Virus record (IMG/VR): IMGVR_UViG_3300046007_005839
Location: 1-58,610 of that record
Length of the DNA stretch: 58,610 nucleotides
Direction: 5' to 3' (one strand)
DNA from: a virus
The notes beneath the pieces are model-generated. The model was given only the letters and a program-made list of their open reading frames with translations. It did not search any database and was not told the DNA's origin. Positions 17,409 through 26,013 of the stretch are shown in pieces. Both the position numbers and the translations under genes were made by a program. The first letter of the stretch is position 1, and each line of letters starts with the position of its first letter.

Positions 17409-17900
17409 TTACGGCAGAGGCTGACGGTCGATATTATAACCGCCAGCGCCAGTCGCGCTCAGCTGCAGACCAAAGGTCGTGCCTGCAGGATAAGTCGGCG
17501 TGAAGGTCACGGTGCCGTTGGCGGGCAATCGGAACGTAAACACGCGACGCGCCTGATTAGTGGCCGCAGCGACAGTGATGTTGTCAACCTTCAGCACGGT
17601 GTTAGTGTAGCTCTGAGCCACGCCGGTGAAGTTAGTGAAGGACATCACGACATTCGTGGTGTACTGCACAGCACCAGTGTACGCAGCAAACACACGATTG
17701 GTGCTACTAGCAGAGTCATTGTCATAGACAACGACAGTGTTAGCGGCGCCGCTGGTGTCAGTGAGCTGGATGTTGTTGATCGAGACACCAGTCGTAGAAA
17801 CGACGGTGATGCCCGAGCTAAACGTGCCAGAGATGACTTCAGCGAAGACCAGAGCGGCCATCGCCATGAACGAAACGAAGTATTTAAGGAACTGCTTCAT
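17409..17900 (-). CDS. Ig-like protein with signal peptide next to the capsid gene (163 aa)
   Basis: The first 20 residues (MKQFLKYFVSFMAMAALVFA) form a clear Sec-type signal peptide: two Lys, a hydrophobic core and Ala near the cut site. The rest is a Thr/Val/Asn-rich all-beta domain (about 140 residues) like an Ig-like or decoration fold. The gene follows the capsid gene by 34 bases and ends at a terminator, so it would be made in large amount. A signal peptide is odd for a head decoration. It may be exported and act at the cell surface, or the hydrophobic start may have another role in the virion. Confidence 0.7.
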   Translation of the reverse strand: MKQFLKYFVSFMAMAALVFAEVISGTFSSGITVVSTTGVSINNIQLTDTSGAANTVVVYDNDSASSTNRVFAAYTGAVQYTTNVVMSFTNFTGVAQSYTNTVLKVDNITVAAATNQARRVFTFRLPANGTVTFTPTYPAGTTFGLQLSATGAGGYNIDRQPLP

Positions 17901-17934
17901 TGTTTTGTGAGTTAGTTGTTGCTGTCGTTATCTA

Positions 17935-19233
17935 TCAGACGAAGAGCGACGGGGCGATCTGGCGGCGATAGATGATGGGGATGACGTTACGGTTGGTGTT
18001 GCCGATGATGCCGAGCACGGTGTCAGCGATCAGCTGCAAGAACTCACCGTACTTGTTGGTGTCGAGGTTGTTCGAACCGTAGTTGACCAGCACGTTGTCG
18101 GTCAGGCGCACTTCGCCATTCCAAGTGAGCTGGTTAAAGCGCTTGCCGTTGATCGAAGCGCCAGTGAACTCGCTGGGCGGCGGACCCACGTCGATCTGCT
18201 CATAGGCGTTATAGCCAATGAGGAACGCGACGCCGATCGGAGCAGCCGCATAAGCGGGATTGATGACGGTCTGACGCGTGGCATTCGGGGTCGAATAGCC
18301 GCTGTCAGGCAGCAACAGCTCGATCTCGGGCGCAGGCATCGTTCCGTCCTCAGCGAAGCGCAACGGATAGAACTCTTCGCGGAAGATGATGTTCGGCCCA
18401 ATAGCGCCCTGGAAGGAGCTATTCAGGAGGTTCATCGCCAGCGGCTTGGTGTTCAACACGTGAGTGTCGAAAGCGAGACCTTCATAGATCTCAGAGCCAC
18501 CGAGCAAAACGTACTTGCCCTTCGACATTTCATTGTCAGCCGGAGCGCCGCTCTGCATGCCTTCCATCGGCGGGATCATCAGGTAGTTCTTCGCGTAGGA
18601 AGCGACGGCCTGAATCTGTCGATAGGAGAGGAAACCGTTCTCATCGGAACCAATCTTGGCGGCCGCAGCGGCAACCCAAGCAGTGTCCTTGATCGCGCTG
18701 GTGTCGGTCGGCAGAGCAGCCGGGGCGTTCACCAAAGGCAGCTCGCCAGCGGTGGCATTGCCAACGATGTACACGAACGGCGAGTTCTGGAACACGTTGT
18801 CGCGCGTGAAGAAGTCGTAGCCGACAGCGATCTGCTTCGAGAGATCCTCAGCGGCAAACTTCAGCTGCTTCGTGCGGAAATCGCGGAAGCTAGGCAGGAA
18901 GTTGAACTGAGGAGATTCGAAGTTATGGCGCTTGACGCGGCTCTGATTCGTGCGCTCCCAAGTGCTCGCCACGGTCTTGAGCGGCAACTCGGTGATGTTC
19001 TTCGGGCGATGAACCTGATTGACGATCGGAGAGTTCTCCGCGATCACACCCTGCAGGATGTCACCCATGTTCTGTTTCCACTTGATCTTGGGAAACATGT
19101 CCTTCCAGCGCGACCACATCTGCATCTTCTTGGTCTGCTGGATCGCCATCCAGATCGGAAGGCGGTTGTAGTTAGCGATGTCTTGCTGATTCCAAAGGCC
19201 GCTTGAACGCGGCAAGTCCCATGTTGCTGGCAT
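17935..19233 (-). CDS. Major capsid protein (432 aa)
   Basis: From ATG 19233 it begins MPATWDLPRSSGLWNQQDIA. Text such as WKQNMGDILQGVIAENSPIV, TWERTNQSRVKRHNFESPQF and FFTRDNVFQNSPFVYIVG fits a large HK97-fold capsid protein. The position after portal and scaffold, codon use richer in G/C than neighbours, its own sigma-54-type site and a structured leader all fit a very abundant product. An earlier ATG at 19287 would place 18 residues of the hairpin region in the protein and is unlikely. Confidence 0.85.
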   Translation of the reverse strand: MPATWDLPRSSGLWNQQDIANYNRLPIWMAIQQTKKMQMWSRWKDMFPKIKWKQNMGDILQGVIAENSPIVNQVHRPKNITELPLKTVASTWERTNQSRVKRHNFESPQFNFLPSFRDFRTKQLKFAAEDLSKQIAVGYDFFTRDNVFQNSPFVYIVGNATAGELPLVNAPAALPTDTSAIKDTAWVAAAAAKIGSDENGFLSYRQIQAVASYAKNYLMIPPMEGMQSGAPADNEMSKGKYVLLGGSEIYEGLAFDTHVLNTKPLAMNLLNSSFQGAIGPNIIFREEFYPLRFAEDGTMPAPEIELLLPDSGYSTPNATRQTVINPAYAAAPIGVAFLIGYNAYEQIDVGPPPSEFTGASINGKRFNQLTWNGEVRLTDNVLVNYGSNNLDTNKYGEFLQLIADTVLGIIGNTNRNVIPIIYRRQIAPSLFV

Positions 19234-19378
19234 TGTTATACTTTCGTTTTTGTTTGATTCATCAGGGCAACAAAAAAGCCCTGACATCTCAAACGGTTAT
19301 TGGTTAGGTCTGTCCTAGCCGTAACCGCGTAGAGAGCAGAGCTTCTAGCGGAATCTCTCTGGGAGATTCGGTCTGACA
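19234..19378 (-). promoter_or_regulatory. Structured 5' leader of the capsid mRNA
   Basis: Between the predicted RNA start (about 19378) and the ATG are three stems in series: 19351-19357 with 19363-19369 (GAATCTC/GAGATTC), 19294-19299 with 19322-19327 enclosing a further seven-base helix (GGTTAGG/CCTAGCC, one G-T pair), and 19262-19268 with 19278-19284 (TCAGGGC/GCCCTGA). None is followed by a T-run on the transcribed side. I infer a role in mRNA stability or translation rather than termination. Confidence 0.55.
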
Positions 19379-19388
19379 TTCGTTGTTT

Positions 19389-19405
19389 TGCTAACGATAT
19401 GCCAG
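19389..19405 (-). promoter_or_regulatory. Sigma-54-type promoter of the capsid gene
   Basis: The minus strand reads CTGGCATATCGTTAGCAA with GG at 19403-19402 and GC at 19391-19390, ten bases apart. The -24 half TGGCAT is close to the sigma-54 consensus. The RNA would start near 19378, about 145 bases upstream of the ATG. Confidence 0.65.
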
Positions 19406-19426
19406 ACTTTATTTTATTCAAAAAGA

Positions 19427-20569
19427 CTAATCATCTCCGAACATTCCGCCATCAGACAGCGGGATATCATCGCCGCCTGTGGATTTGCCCATTGGGCCTG
19501 CGCTTGGCGGAGGGATCACGCCGGGCTTTTGTTTCTGCTGGGCGATGTAGGCTTGAAATGCCTTAGCCATACGCAGATTGCCGATCATTGCATAGTGGGC
19601 GATCTTACGCGCGTCGGCCGCAGTCACGCTATCGGGAATGATCTTCTCAAGCAATGGCACATAGGTTTGTTCTTCGGGCGTGAGCTTGTCGGGATCAATG
19701 TCCTTAAAGATCTTCTTGAAGCTGCTATTGATAAACTCACGCTCTTCTGCGATTTTTGATTTATATTTGTCCGGGAATGTCTTGAAGCCATTAAAAGACT
19801 TCTCGTAGTTTGACTGGGCGCGACGATAGGCTTCAGTAAGTTCCAATTCCAGCGCAGGATCATGTTGTCCGCCACGACCGGGCTGAATGGTCTTAAAGAC
19901 AGGATTGCCTTCAGCGTCATAACCCTCAAGAAGCTCAAACGGCTTATTCTGCTTGAGCGCTACGATAGCATTCTTCAACGAGCCAACTTCGAAGCGATCT
20001 GTTTCGAGCTCGGCTTGAATCTGATTGTAACCCGTGTCGAGTTTGTAAGCTTCCGGATGTTGAGTGTAATGCTTGGGAATGTCAGCTTGCTTTTTGAATG
20101 CTTCATACCACTTCGGCAACTGCTCACGGACGGCATTGTAGGTTTGATTGGGAAGCTTCTTTAGGACAGAGACGACTTCATCGGGCAGATTGCTATAGTC
20201 TCGGCCTTGTTGATTTTGCGTCGGAGTAGTTTCAGTCTTTGGCGCCTCTGTCTTAGAAGTCTCTTCAGTCTTCGGCTTTGTCGACTTGATCGCCTCAGTG
20301 ACATCTTTGGGAAGATCAAACGGATCTGCTTCGTCGCTTGAGGTTTCCTCTACAGGAGTTTCAGTCTTCTGCTCAGCGGGTTTAGCCTCCGCTTTAGGCA
20401 GAAGCTTATTGACATCGAATGACGTGGAATCTTCGCCATCAAAGTCAAACGAGATGTTTTCGTTTGGCAAAGACGTTGGCGCCGCTGGAGGCAAGGGCGC
20501 CGAGGAAGGTCCGGTGTTGATGTTGAACGGCGTTGAGGCCGCCGGTGCTGGGGATGCTGCGGAGTCCAT
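19427..20569 (-). CDS. Scaffolding protein (380 aa)
   Basis: A Pro/Ser/Thr/Glu/Lys-rich disordered N-terminal half is followed by a helical C-terminal half (NYEKSFNGFKTFPDKYKSKI to AKAFQAYIAQQKQK) and a short acidic tail. Low complexity, strong charge and position between portal and capsid genes are typical of podovirus scaffolds. No protease motif is visible. Confidence 0.75.
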   Translation of the reverse strand: MDSAASPAPAASTPFNINTGPSSAPLPPAAPTSLPNENISFDFDGEDSTSFDVNKLLPKAEAKPAEQKTETPVEETSSDEADPFDLPKDVTEAIKSTKPKTEETSKTEAPKTETTPTQNQQGRDYSNLPDEVVSVLKKLPNQTYNAVREQLPKWYEAFKKQADIPKHYTQHPEAYKLDTGYNQIQAELETDRFEVGSLKNAIVALKQNKPFELLEGYDAEGNPVFKTIQPGRGGQHDPALELELTEAYRRAQSNYEKSFNGFKTFPDKYKSKIAEEREFINSSFKKIFKDIDPDKLTPEEQTYVPLLEKIIPDSVTAADARKIAHYAMIGNLRMAKAFQAYIAQQKQKPGVIPPPSAGPMGKSTGGDDIPLSDGGMFGDD

Positions 20570-20574
20570 AGGAG

Positions 20575-20778
20575 TTATTGCGTGAGTTCTGCGATGTGTT
20601 GTTTAATGTCTTCGAACGTCTTTGCTCGAAGGAGATCTTCTTGTGTGGGCATAGAAGAACAGGCTTTGTGCATTGCTGCTTTAAGCCTTTTGTTTTGTTC
20701 TTCAGAGATCCAAGCGAGGAAATGTAGAGTCTCCGCGCTATTTGCCCACATAATCCAGTTAGCCTTGCTGGGTTGCAT
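20575..20778 (-). CDS. Small protein between portal and scaffold genes (67 aa)
   Basis: The protein begins MQPSKANWIMWANSAETLHF and is mostly helical. It overlaps the portal stop by 20 bases and ends five bases before the scaffold start. I do not recognise it. Its place suggests a head-assembly or assembly-regulating factor. Confidence 0.55.
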   Translation of the reverse strand: MQPSKANWIMWANSAETLHFLAWISEEQNKRLKAAMHKACSSMPTQEDLLRAKTFEDIKQHIAELTQ

Positions 20779-22558
20779 TAGGTTGCTGAGCTAGTCGCTG
20801 CTCGACGGCTTGTTGAAGTTGCTGGAAGGATTGCGCCTCGGCGGCAAACTCAGGCTTCAACTGACCCGTCGCTTCATCCGTGACAACGGCCTGAAGAGCT
20901 TGACCGAGACCTTGGATAAGCTGTGAGTCGTTGCCTTGGCTGAGAATCTTCGACCACTGATCATACTTCTCGGGATAACGAAGACGCACGTATTCCTTCA
21001 TCATCTCTTGGCCAATGGGCGTACCTTGGAACATCGGCAAATCTTGCTGGATGTTCGTAATGCGCTGCTGCTTTTCTACGAAATCAATGTCGCCCGCGGG
21101 CTTTACTTCGTATTGCTTGCTAAGAATCGCTTCTTTCTCAGCGGGATCAGAAACCTCAATCAAAAACTTGATCGAGCCTTTCTTTGCCTCACTCTGCACA
21201 ATCGGCCACGTCATCGTGAGGACATCGCGTAGGAAGATACTGAACACAAGCGCAGCTGTACCCGTAAGCATGCCTTGCTGCTGCTGGGCAGCCTCGATCT
21301 CGGTCGCAGTCTTACGAGAATCTTTGCGATTATTGACAGCCCACGCGACCTGATTGTTCTCCATCGCGTTCTGCTGCGTAATGGCTTCAATCCCCTTAAA
21401 GATCATCGGGTCGGGCCACGGCGCAGTGAAGGCCTTCATAGGAGTCTTCCAGATCGCGTTGTTCTTGATCTTATACTGCAACTGCGCAGGCGCTACACCA
21501 TCAAGATTAGCGCCATCGGGCGACCACATTGTGTTGGCTGCTTGCGTACAACCATTGACCGCCGCAGTCATCAAGGTCGTGGCGGCTTCTTGCTTATGAT
21601 AATCTTCGACCGCTCGGCCCTCAGCCTCATCGTGTTTGCGATTTTCTTTGATCTCTGAACGCTTGACCGCAATGGGATAATAGGTCAGATGAACGGGCTT
21701 ATTGACATAAGTCGGCTCAGAGGTCATTGCCATCGGGTCAATGTTGATCTCAGGCACAGACTCCTCAATGCCATTGCTAAACGGCAAAGGCTGCTTGAGC
21801 CACTGGCGCGAATCTTTATAATACCAGCCGCGATAGACGAAGCCGTTGACTTTTACAAAGGTCTCATAAATCACCAAGTCGTCGCCTATGACGTTGACTT
21901 CTTCCGAGAGCAAGCGTTTAGCGATAGCTTTGTATGCATCACTGCTCTTGTCAAAGTTTTCAAATGAGTCCCAGTGATAGAAACTCACGGCCGTGATCAC
22001 GTGCTTGATCAAGATCGCAGGGCTATCTTGCAGAGACTTTAGACGACGATCGTATACGATCTCGTTAAACGGAATCGTCTCCATCGAGACGCCGCCGAGC
22101 TTGGTGTTGTCGGCCTTGACCATCATGTAGCCAATGCCATTAAGCTCTGCGCCATCGAGCACTTCAATGTAAGGAATCTCCCAGCCGGGATATTGAAGCA
22201 CGCGTGTGAACTCTTGATCGAGATAAGAGTTGTCGCCGGGGACAAACGTCGCCATCCGTGGGGATTGCTTTAGGTAAGAAAGCAACGGAGGCAACGCTTG
22301 ATTGATGTTTTGGTTGATAAGACGAACACCAATAAAAGTCTGATTCTCCTGAAGAAGACCCGCCGAACGCATCTGTTCAACGTCAGCTTTATTCGAGCGC
22401 AGACGCCGATTGGTGACCGTGGTCGCCTCTACAGCACCGTGCGACGAAATATATTGGCTAAACAACCCATTGGCGGTATTGAGGTCCAATAGGTTCTTTT
22501 GCCCAGCTTGCGCTAAGATAGCGGATGTTTCTGGATTGGTTGCGGATTCTTCGTTCAT
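20759..22558 (-). CDS. Portal protein (599 aa)
   Basis: A 600-residue protein with the usual portal layout: helical N-terminus, mixed middle with GAELNGIGYMMVKADNTKLG and PFNEIVYDRRLKSLQD, a long helix rich in Gln (ENNQVAWAVNNRKDSRKTAT) and a Gln-rich C-terminal tail that would form the barrel. It forms the twelve-part DNA gate. Start 22558 leaves four bases after the upstream stop; a second ATG at 22579 overlaps it. Confidence 0.85.
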   Translation of the reverse strand: MNEESATNPETSAILAQAGQKNLLDLNTANGLFSQYISSHGAVEATTVTNRRLRSNKADVEQMRSAGLLQENQTFIGVRLINQNINQALPPLLSYLKQSPRMATFVPGDNSYLDQEFTRVLQYPGWEIPYIEVLDGAELNGIGYMMVKADNTKLGGVSMETIPFNEIVYDRRLKSLQDSPAILIKHVITAVSFYHWDSFENFDKSSDAYKAIAKRLLSEEVNVIGDDLVIYETFVKVNGFVYRGWYYKDSRQWLKQPLPFSNGIEESVPEINIDPMAMTSEPTYVNKPVHLTYYPIAVKRSEIKENRKHDEAEGRAVEDYHKQEAATTLMTAAVNGCTQAANTMWSPDGANLDGVAPAQLQYKIKNNAIWKTPMKAFTAPWPDPMIFKGIEAITQQNAMENNQVAWAVNNRKDSRKTATEIEAAQQQQGMLTGTAALVFSIFLRDVLTMTWPIVQSEAKKGSIKFLIEVSDPAEKEAILSKQYEVKPAGDIDFVEKQQRITNIQQDLPMFQGTPIGQEMMKEYVRLRYPEKYDQWSKILSQGNDSQLIQGLGQALQAVVTDEATGQLKPEFAAEAQSFQQLQQAVEQRLAQQPNATQQG

Positions 22559-22562
22559 AAGA

Positions 22563-22865
22563 TTATTCCTCTTCGTCAAACATGGCGTTTTCCTTCAGAG
22601 GCACGTCGCCTTGAGGAGCCATGGTCTTGCGCTTAGACAAAGCTTTCGGAACGGTAGCGTTGCTGTCGCCGCCCTTGGCTTCGTTGTTCGGGCCTTTGCC
22701 ATTGGTGTATTCGTCGCTGTCGGAATCGTTAGGCTCTTCTTGATCGTCGCCGATTTCGATCTCGACTTTCGGGCCACCTTTGGCCATCTTCTTCTGCGCG
22801 TAAGCCAACTCTTCCGGGCTAAGTGACGAGAAAAACTCGTCGATGTAATCCATTGATCCGTCCAT
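22563..22865 (-). CDS. Acidic protein between terminase and portal genes (100 aa)
   Basis: Begins MDGSMDYIDEFFSSLSPEEL and contains an Asp/Glu/Asn-rich middle (EIEIGDDQEEPNDSDSDEYT). Mostly disordered in appearance. Function unknown. Location suggests a packaging or head-assembly accessory. Stop and start codons lie within a few bases of both neighbours. Confidence 0.65.
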   Translation of the reverse strand: MDGSMDYIDEFFSSLSPEELAYAQKKMAKGGPKVEIEIGDDQEEPNDSDSDEYTNGKGPNNEAKGGDSNATVPKALSKRKTMAPQGDVPLKENAMFDEEE

Positions 22866-22867
22866 AA

Positions 22868-24640
22868 TTATTTAGAGGTTACGAATTTGTGATATTGCCC
22901 GCGCAATTGTTCACGCGGCTCAGCCGAATTTAGCGTTTCTTGTGCCGGTCTGTGAGTCATCTGACCCCATAAAAGCGTGAGTTCTGTCTTTTCATCAAAA
23001 GTTAACGCGCCTTTTTTATTCTTTTCAAGCAGCTCAGCAAACCTACTTTCGGGTTCTGTTGAGTGTAAAGTTTCTTCTTTAAAAACAGGCAACGGAACGC
23101 TGTCAAAACACAACGCCAACGCGTCTGCTCGATCGGGCGAAGATAAACCACGAGAGCGCATTTCGGGCTTGGGCTCTAAATACGTGACAATTCCCTTAAC
23201 CGAAAAGCCACGCGTGCAAAGTTGTTGGCGAGTGAGATCGTCGTTGATTGCAGGAAAGGCACGATCTTCAATAGCACGCTTAAGACGATTCCAGTTTTCA
23301 ACGCCTCTGTTCTTGTAGAAATTTGGGTTGGTTGAACGGGCTTCGTTTCGTACTGGCACGACGTCATAACCTGCATTTTGCACACGCTGCACGATGGGTC
23401 GTCCCAGACCGCCATCGTCAATACGTACTTCAGAGGGCGTAATGTTGAATTCCTTAATCCAACTGATGATCTGATTATGGAGAATTGCCTCGTTGCGAAT
23501 CTTTGTTGTTCGAAGGTGGAGTTTTCCATGGACAAAGAAGTACGCCACAGTCTCGTCGCCGCCGAGCGATAAGTCGATGCCCGCTCGATTGGGCAATCCA
23601 AACGTACGAGGTGAATTGTTTGGGTAATTCTCGAAGAGGGTGGATGGAATGAATGCAGCCTCGTCGAGTGAGGTAAACTCAGCCAAGACTTGGCTTCGAT
23701 AAATAAGGGATTGCTCGCCATGTTCGTCTTTAAGATGCTCGATGTGTTTGCCGAGAAGATGAGGACAATCGAATGCTGTGACACGGCGCCAATAGAATTC
23801 GCCTATTATTAAAGGATCTGGAAAGGTATATTTGGCTTTTGTGCAACGCTTGAAGAAATGGCCAGAGTTCTTACCGGGCGAAGAGATTTCAAGCCAGTAG
23901 TTATAACCTGTAAAGCGCGAGAAAGCTTGGAACATTTCGTCCGTGATTGATTTTGCCTCGTTGATGATCACAGCCATCTCGGCGCCGGGCTCGTCAAACG
24001 GGTGACGCCCTTCGGCTTTGCCGGGGTCATCTGTCACGAAGCATTTGATCTCGCTGCCTGTGTCATTACAAGTGATCAAGAACTCAACGATCTCAAAGAC
24101 CTTGCGGCCATACGAGACATTGATCTCTTCGCATATGTTTTTTATGTACTTATACGTCTGATCTTTAAGCTGCTCGTACGAAGATGACGTAATGACGCAT
24201 CGAGAACGGACTTTGGAAAGGCAAAACCAGACAGCGAAGGCGCTAATAACGACCTGATCTTTTCCGCTTCCGTTGGCCGCGACAAGATTGTAGTATAGCG
24301 GCGTCTTGTCGGTTGGTCGAGTTTTAGGCAGATCGAGATCATTGATGTCTGTGTATCCTGCGAGTTGAAATAGGGTTTCTGCTTGCCACTTGTAGAGCTT
24401 TAGGTCGGGCCGATGGGCGAGCAGAAGATCCGCGGGCGTGTCGATTTGATGCGCGATGTAGCGTTTGTTGACTGGAGTTTGCTCGGCTACAACGACAGCC
24501 TCAGGCGCCTTAGCCGGAGTCTCGACGGCTTTCTTTTTGGCGGCTTTTGCGCGCTCTTTTTCAGCAGCTTTTTCTGCCTCCAGCGAACGACGGGCCTGAA
24601 CGAGCTTTAGTGTGTCGGGCGAGATTGGGGCTTTGATCAT
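22868..24640 (-). CDS. terL: Terminase large subunit (590 aa)
   Basis: The ATPase domain has a Walker A-like ANGSGKD at about 122-128 and a Walker B followed by the catalytic Glu in AVIINEAK at about 223-230. The C-terminal RNase H-like nuclease has GIDLSLGGDE (first Asp near 356) and RIDDGG (second near 408). An extra Lys/Ala/Glu-rich helix of about 50 residues sits at the N-terminus. It drives DNA packaging through the portal and cuts the concatemer. The start overlaps the small-subunit stop by four bases. Confidence 0.95.
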   Translation of the reverse strand: MIKAPISPDTLKLVQARRSLEAEKAAEKERAKAAKKKAVETPAKAPEAVVVAEQTPVNKRYIAHQIDTPADLLLAHRPDLKLYKWQAETLFQLAGYTDINDLDLPKTRPTDKTPLYYNLVAANGSGKDQVVISAFAVWFCLSKVRSRCVITSSSYEQLKDQTYKYIKNICEEINVSYGRKVFEIVEFLITCNDTGSEIKCFVTDDPGKAEGRHPFDEPGAEMAVIINEAKSITDEMFQAFSRFTGYNYWLEISSPGKNSGHFFKRCTKAKYTFPDPLIIGEFYWRRVTAFDCPHLLGKHIEHLKDEHGEQSLIYRSQVLAEFTSLDEAAFIPSTLFENYPNNSPRTFGLPNRAGIDLSLGGDETVAYFFVHGKLHLRTTKIRNEAILHNQIISWIKEFNITPSEVRIDDGGLGRPIVQRVQNAGYDVVPVRNEARSTNPNFYKNRGVENWNRLKRAIEDRAFPAINDDLTRQQLCTRGFSVKGIVTYLEPKPEMRSRGLSSPDRADALALCFDSVPLPVFKEETLHSTEPESRFAELLEKNKKGALTFDEKTELTLLWGQMTHRPAQETLNSAEPREQLRGQYHKFVTSK

Positions 24641-25182
24641 AACTTAAAGGGCCGGGGTTTTTGCGCCGCAGGCTGTTCGGATGTTGGGGATTGAGTAGGT
24701 TGTTGAGGAGCTTCTACAGTCGCCTCTACGGTTATTGGGGCCTCGATGGTGATCTCTTTAGCGGTGAGACTTTGGCCACCTAATGCGGCCCGGGCGCGCA
24801 TAGAGGCAGACGTATAGGCTTCGTTTATTTTGAGAAGCAATTCGCCCGAGCCTACGTTAAGATCAAGATGCCGCTTATGATATCCGCGCTTGGCGCCGTG
24901 GGCATACTTAGCTGCGTTTAGGCGGGCATAGACGCCGCTTTCTTCATTACGGGCTATGTCCTTGATGATGCCCATCATCTCTTTAGCTTCTTGCTCAGAG
25001 ACATCGTCGGTGATGTCGTCTTCTTTGAGAGCTTCTTTTCTCAAGGCTACACTACCGCCAGTAGCTTCTAGCGCAAGTTTTACGACCATACTATCAACCT
25101 CCAGAGCCGCACTTATTTCTTCACAACTCATCCCGGCCCTTCTTAACCCCAAAATCTGATTTCTTAACATCAAGTTACTCAT
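24637..25182 (-). CDS. terS: Terminase small subunit (181 aa)
   Basis: The N-terminus (NQILGLRRAGMSCEEISAAL) is a helix-turn-helix of the type that binds the packaging site. It is followed by helices for ring formation (DVSEQEAKEMMGIIKDIARN, RLNAAKYAHGAKRGYHKRHL) and a Pro/Glu/Ala-rich tail. The gene overlaps terL by four bases. The start is 25182 or the Met four codons later. A sigma-54-type site ends only 15 bases upstream, so the mRNA is nearly leaderless. Confidence 0.8.
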   Translation of the reverse strand: MSNLMLRNQILGLRRAGMSCEEISAALEVDSMVVKLALEATGGSVALRKEALKEDDITDDVSEQEAKEMMGIIKDIARNEESGVYARLNAAKYAHGAKRGYHKRHLDLNVGSGELLLKINEAYTSASMRARAALGGQSLTAKEITIEAPITVEATVEAPQQPTQSPTSEQPAAQKPRPFKL

Positions 25183-25194
25183 ATAAAACGGTTA

Positions 25195-25212
25195 AAGCTT
25201 TTAAGATGCCAG
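25195..25212 (-). promoter_or_regulatory. Sigma-54-type promoter of the terminase/late operon
   Basis: The minus strand reads CTGGCATCTTAAAAGCTTT with GG at 25210-25209 and GC at 25198-25197, ten bases apart. RNA would start near 25185, at the ATG. It is the only good promoter candidate I see for the late operon on this side. The repeat array at 25313-25462 lies about 103-252 bases upstream. Confidence 0.65.
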
Positions 25213-25312
25213 ACTTAAATACACTTTTAAAGGCTAAAATTTTACAAAAATCTGTGTGCATGCATGTTCGGACATTCGCAAAAAAGTTCGGGTCTTTCTT
25301 GTGCGTGTCGGG

Positions 25313-25462
25313 GATACGTAGGAGTGTGATGCATTGAGCTGTGATGGGTAGAACATGGATGCATAGGAGTGTGATGCATTGAAGAGGGATGCATTGGAGT
25401 CTTAGGGATAGAAGTGCAAGGAATTGCGCTGTGATGCATTGCAGAGGGATGCATTGAGGTGC
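25313..25462. repeat. Ten 15-bp direct repeats upstream of the terminase promoter
   Basis: Units start every 15 bases: 25313, 25328, 25343, 25358, 25373, 25388, 25403, 25418, 25433 and 25448. Six begin GATGCAT (a palindromic ATGCAT core) and most continue TTGRAG. Two neighbouring units (25403, 25418) are degenerate. Distance and direction fit an upstream activator (enhancer) array for the sigma-54-type promoter at 25195-25212. The minus strand is also open across it as pentapeptides of the form (S/T)xMH(P/H), so a coding origin is an alternative. Confidence 0.75.
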
Positions 25463-25892
25463 TATGTAAATAGCGTTTGCTTCGTGAAGCCTCGAATACA
25501 CAAAACGGGGTCAGGCGATTTTGGGCTTCTTTCCTTTTCAGCCTCAATAACGTATTTCTGGGGGCGTTGAAGTTGTCATATGTTATTTTAAATATTTTTT
25601 TATAGTGTTAACTCCTTCATATTGTATTAAGTGTATTTTTTTGTTTTTTTTCTCTTAATATGGTATTTGACCTAAAACAAAGATAAGCACAAAATTATAA
25701 AACCCCATTTTGTGTATTTCCTACCCTTTTCCTAACTTTTAACTAAAAAACTACCTAAAGAATTTTCTTGCCTATTTTGAGAATTACAAGCGTTTTTTGA
25801 GATTTACAAGTGTTTTGCTGGCTTGTAGGGCATTAGAAAGTCTTTAGTGTTTTTTAGGTTAGATTAGAGTTTCTTATAGTTTTTCTTTAAGG

Positions 25893-25920
25893 TTGACTCT
25901 TTTGGAGTTTTCTTTAGTAT
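25893..25920 (+). promoter_or_regulatory. Weak sigma-70-like promoter candidate
   Basis: TTGACT at 25893-25898 and TAGTAT at 25915-25920 with a 16-base spacer point toward the early genes. The -10 matches poorly and the region is T-rich, so chance is likely. If the host uses a different housekeeping consensus this may be meaningless. Confidence 0.25.
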
Positions 25921-25980
25921 TCCCGTTTTTTACTTAAAAACGAGGCTTTTGGCGTACTTAAAAGGCTTGTCAAGTTAAGG

Positions 25981-26013
25981 TTAGGTTACGATTAGGTTAC
26001 GATTAGGTTACAT
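25981..26013. repeat. Three tandem 11-bp repeats (TTAGGTTACGA)
   Basis: TTAGGTTACGA at 25981-25991 and 25992-26002 and TTAGGTTACAT at 26003-26013. The 11-base period places equal faces of the helix together, as expected for a protein-binding array. They lie between the terminase operon and the early genes. Confidence 0.8.

Noticed and set aside
25313-25462. CRISPR array
   Set aside because: Units are 15 bp, contiguous and have no unique spacers.
25175-25501. 108-residue minus-strand ORF rich in Cys-Ile-Pro-Leu-Gln repeats
   Set aside because: It is another frame of the 15-bp repeat array, has no start signal and crosses the terminase promoter. The open frame is a by-product of repeats without stop codons.
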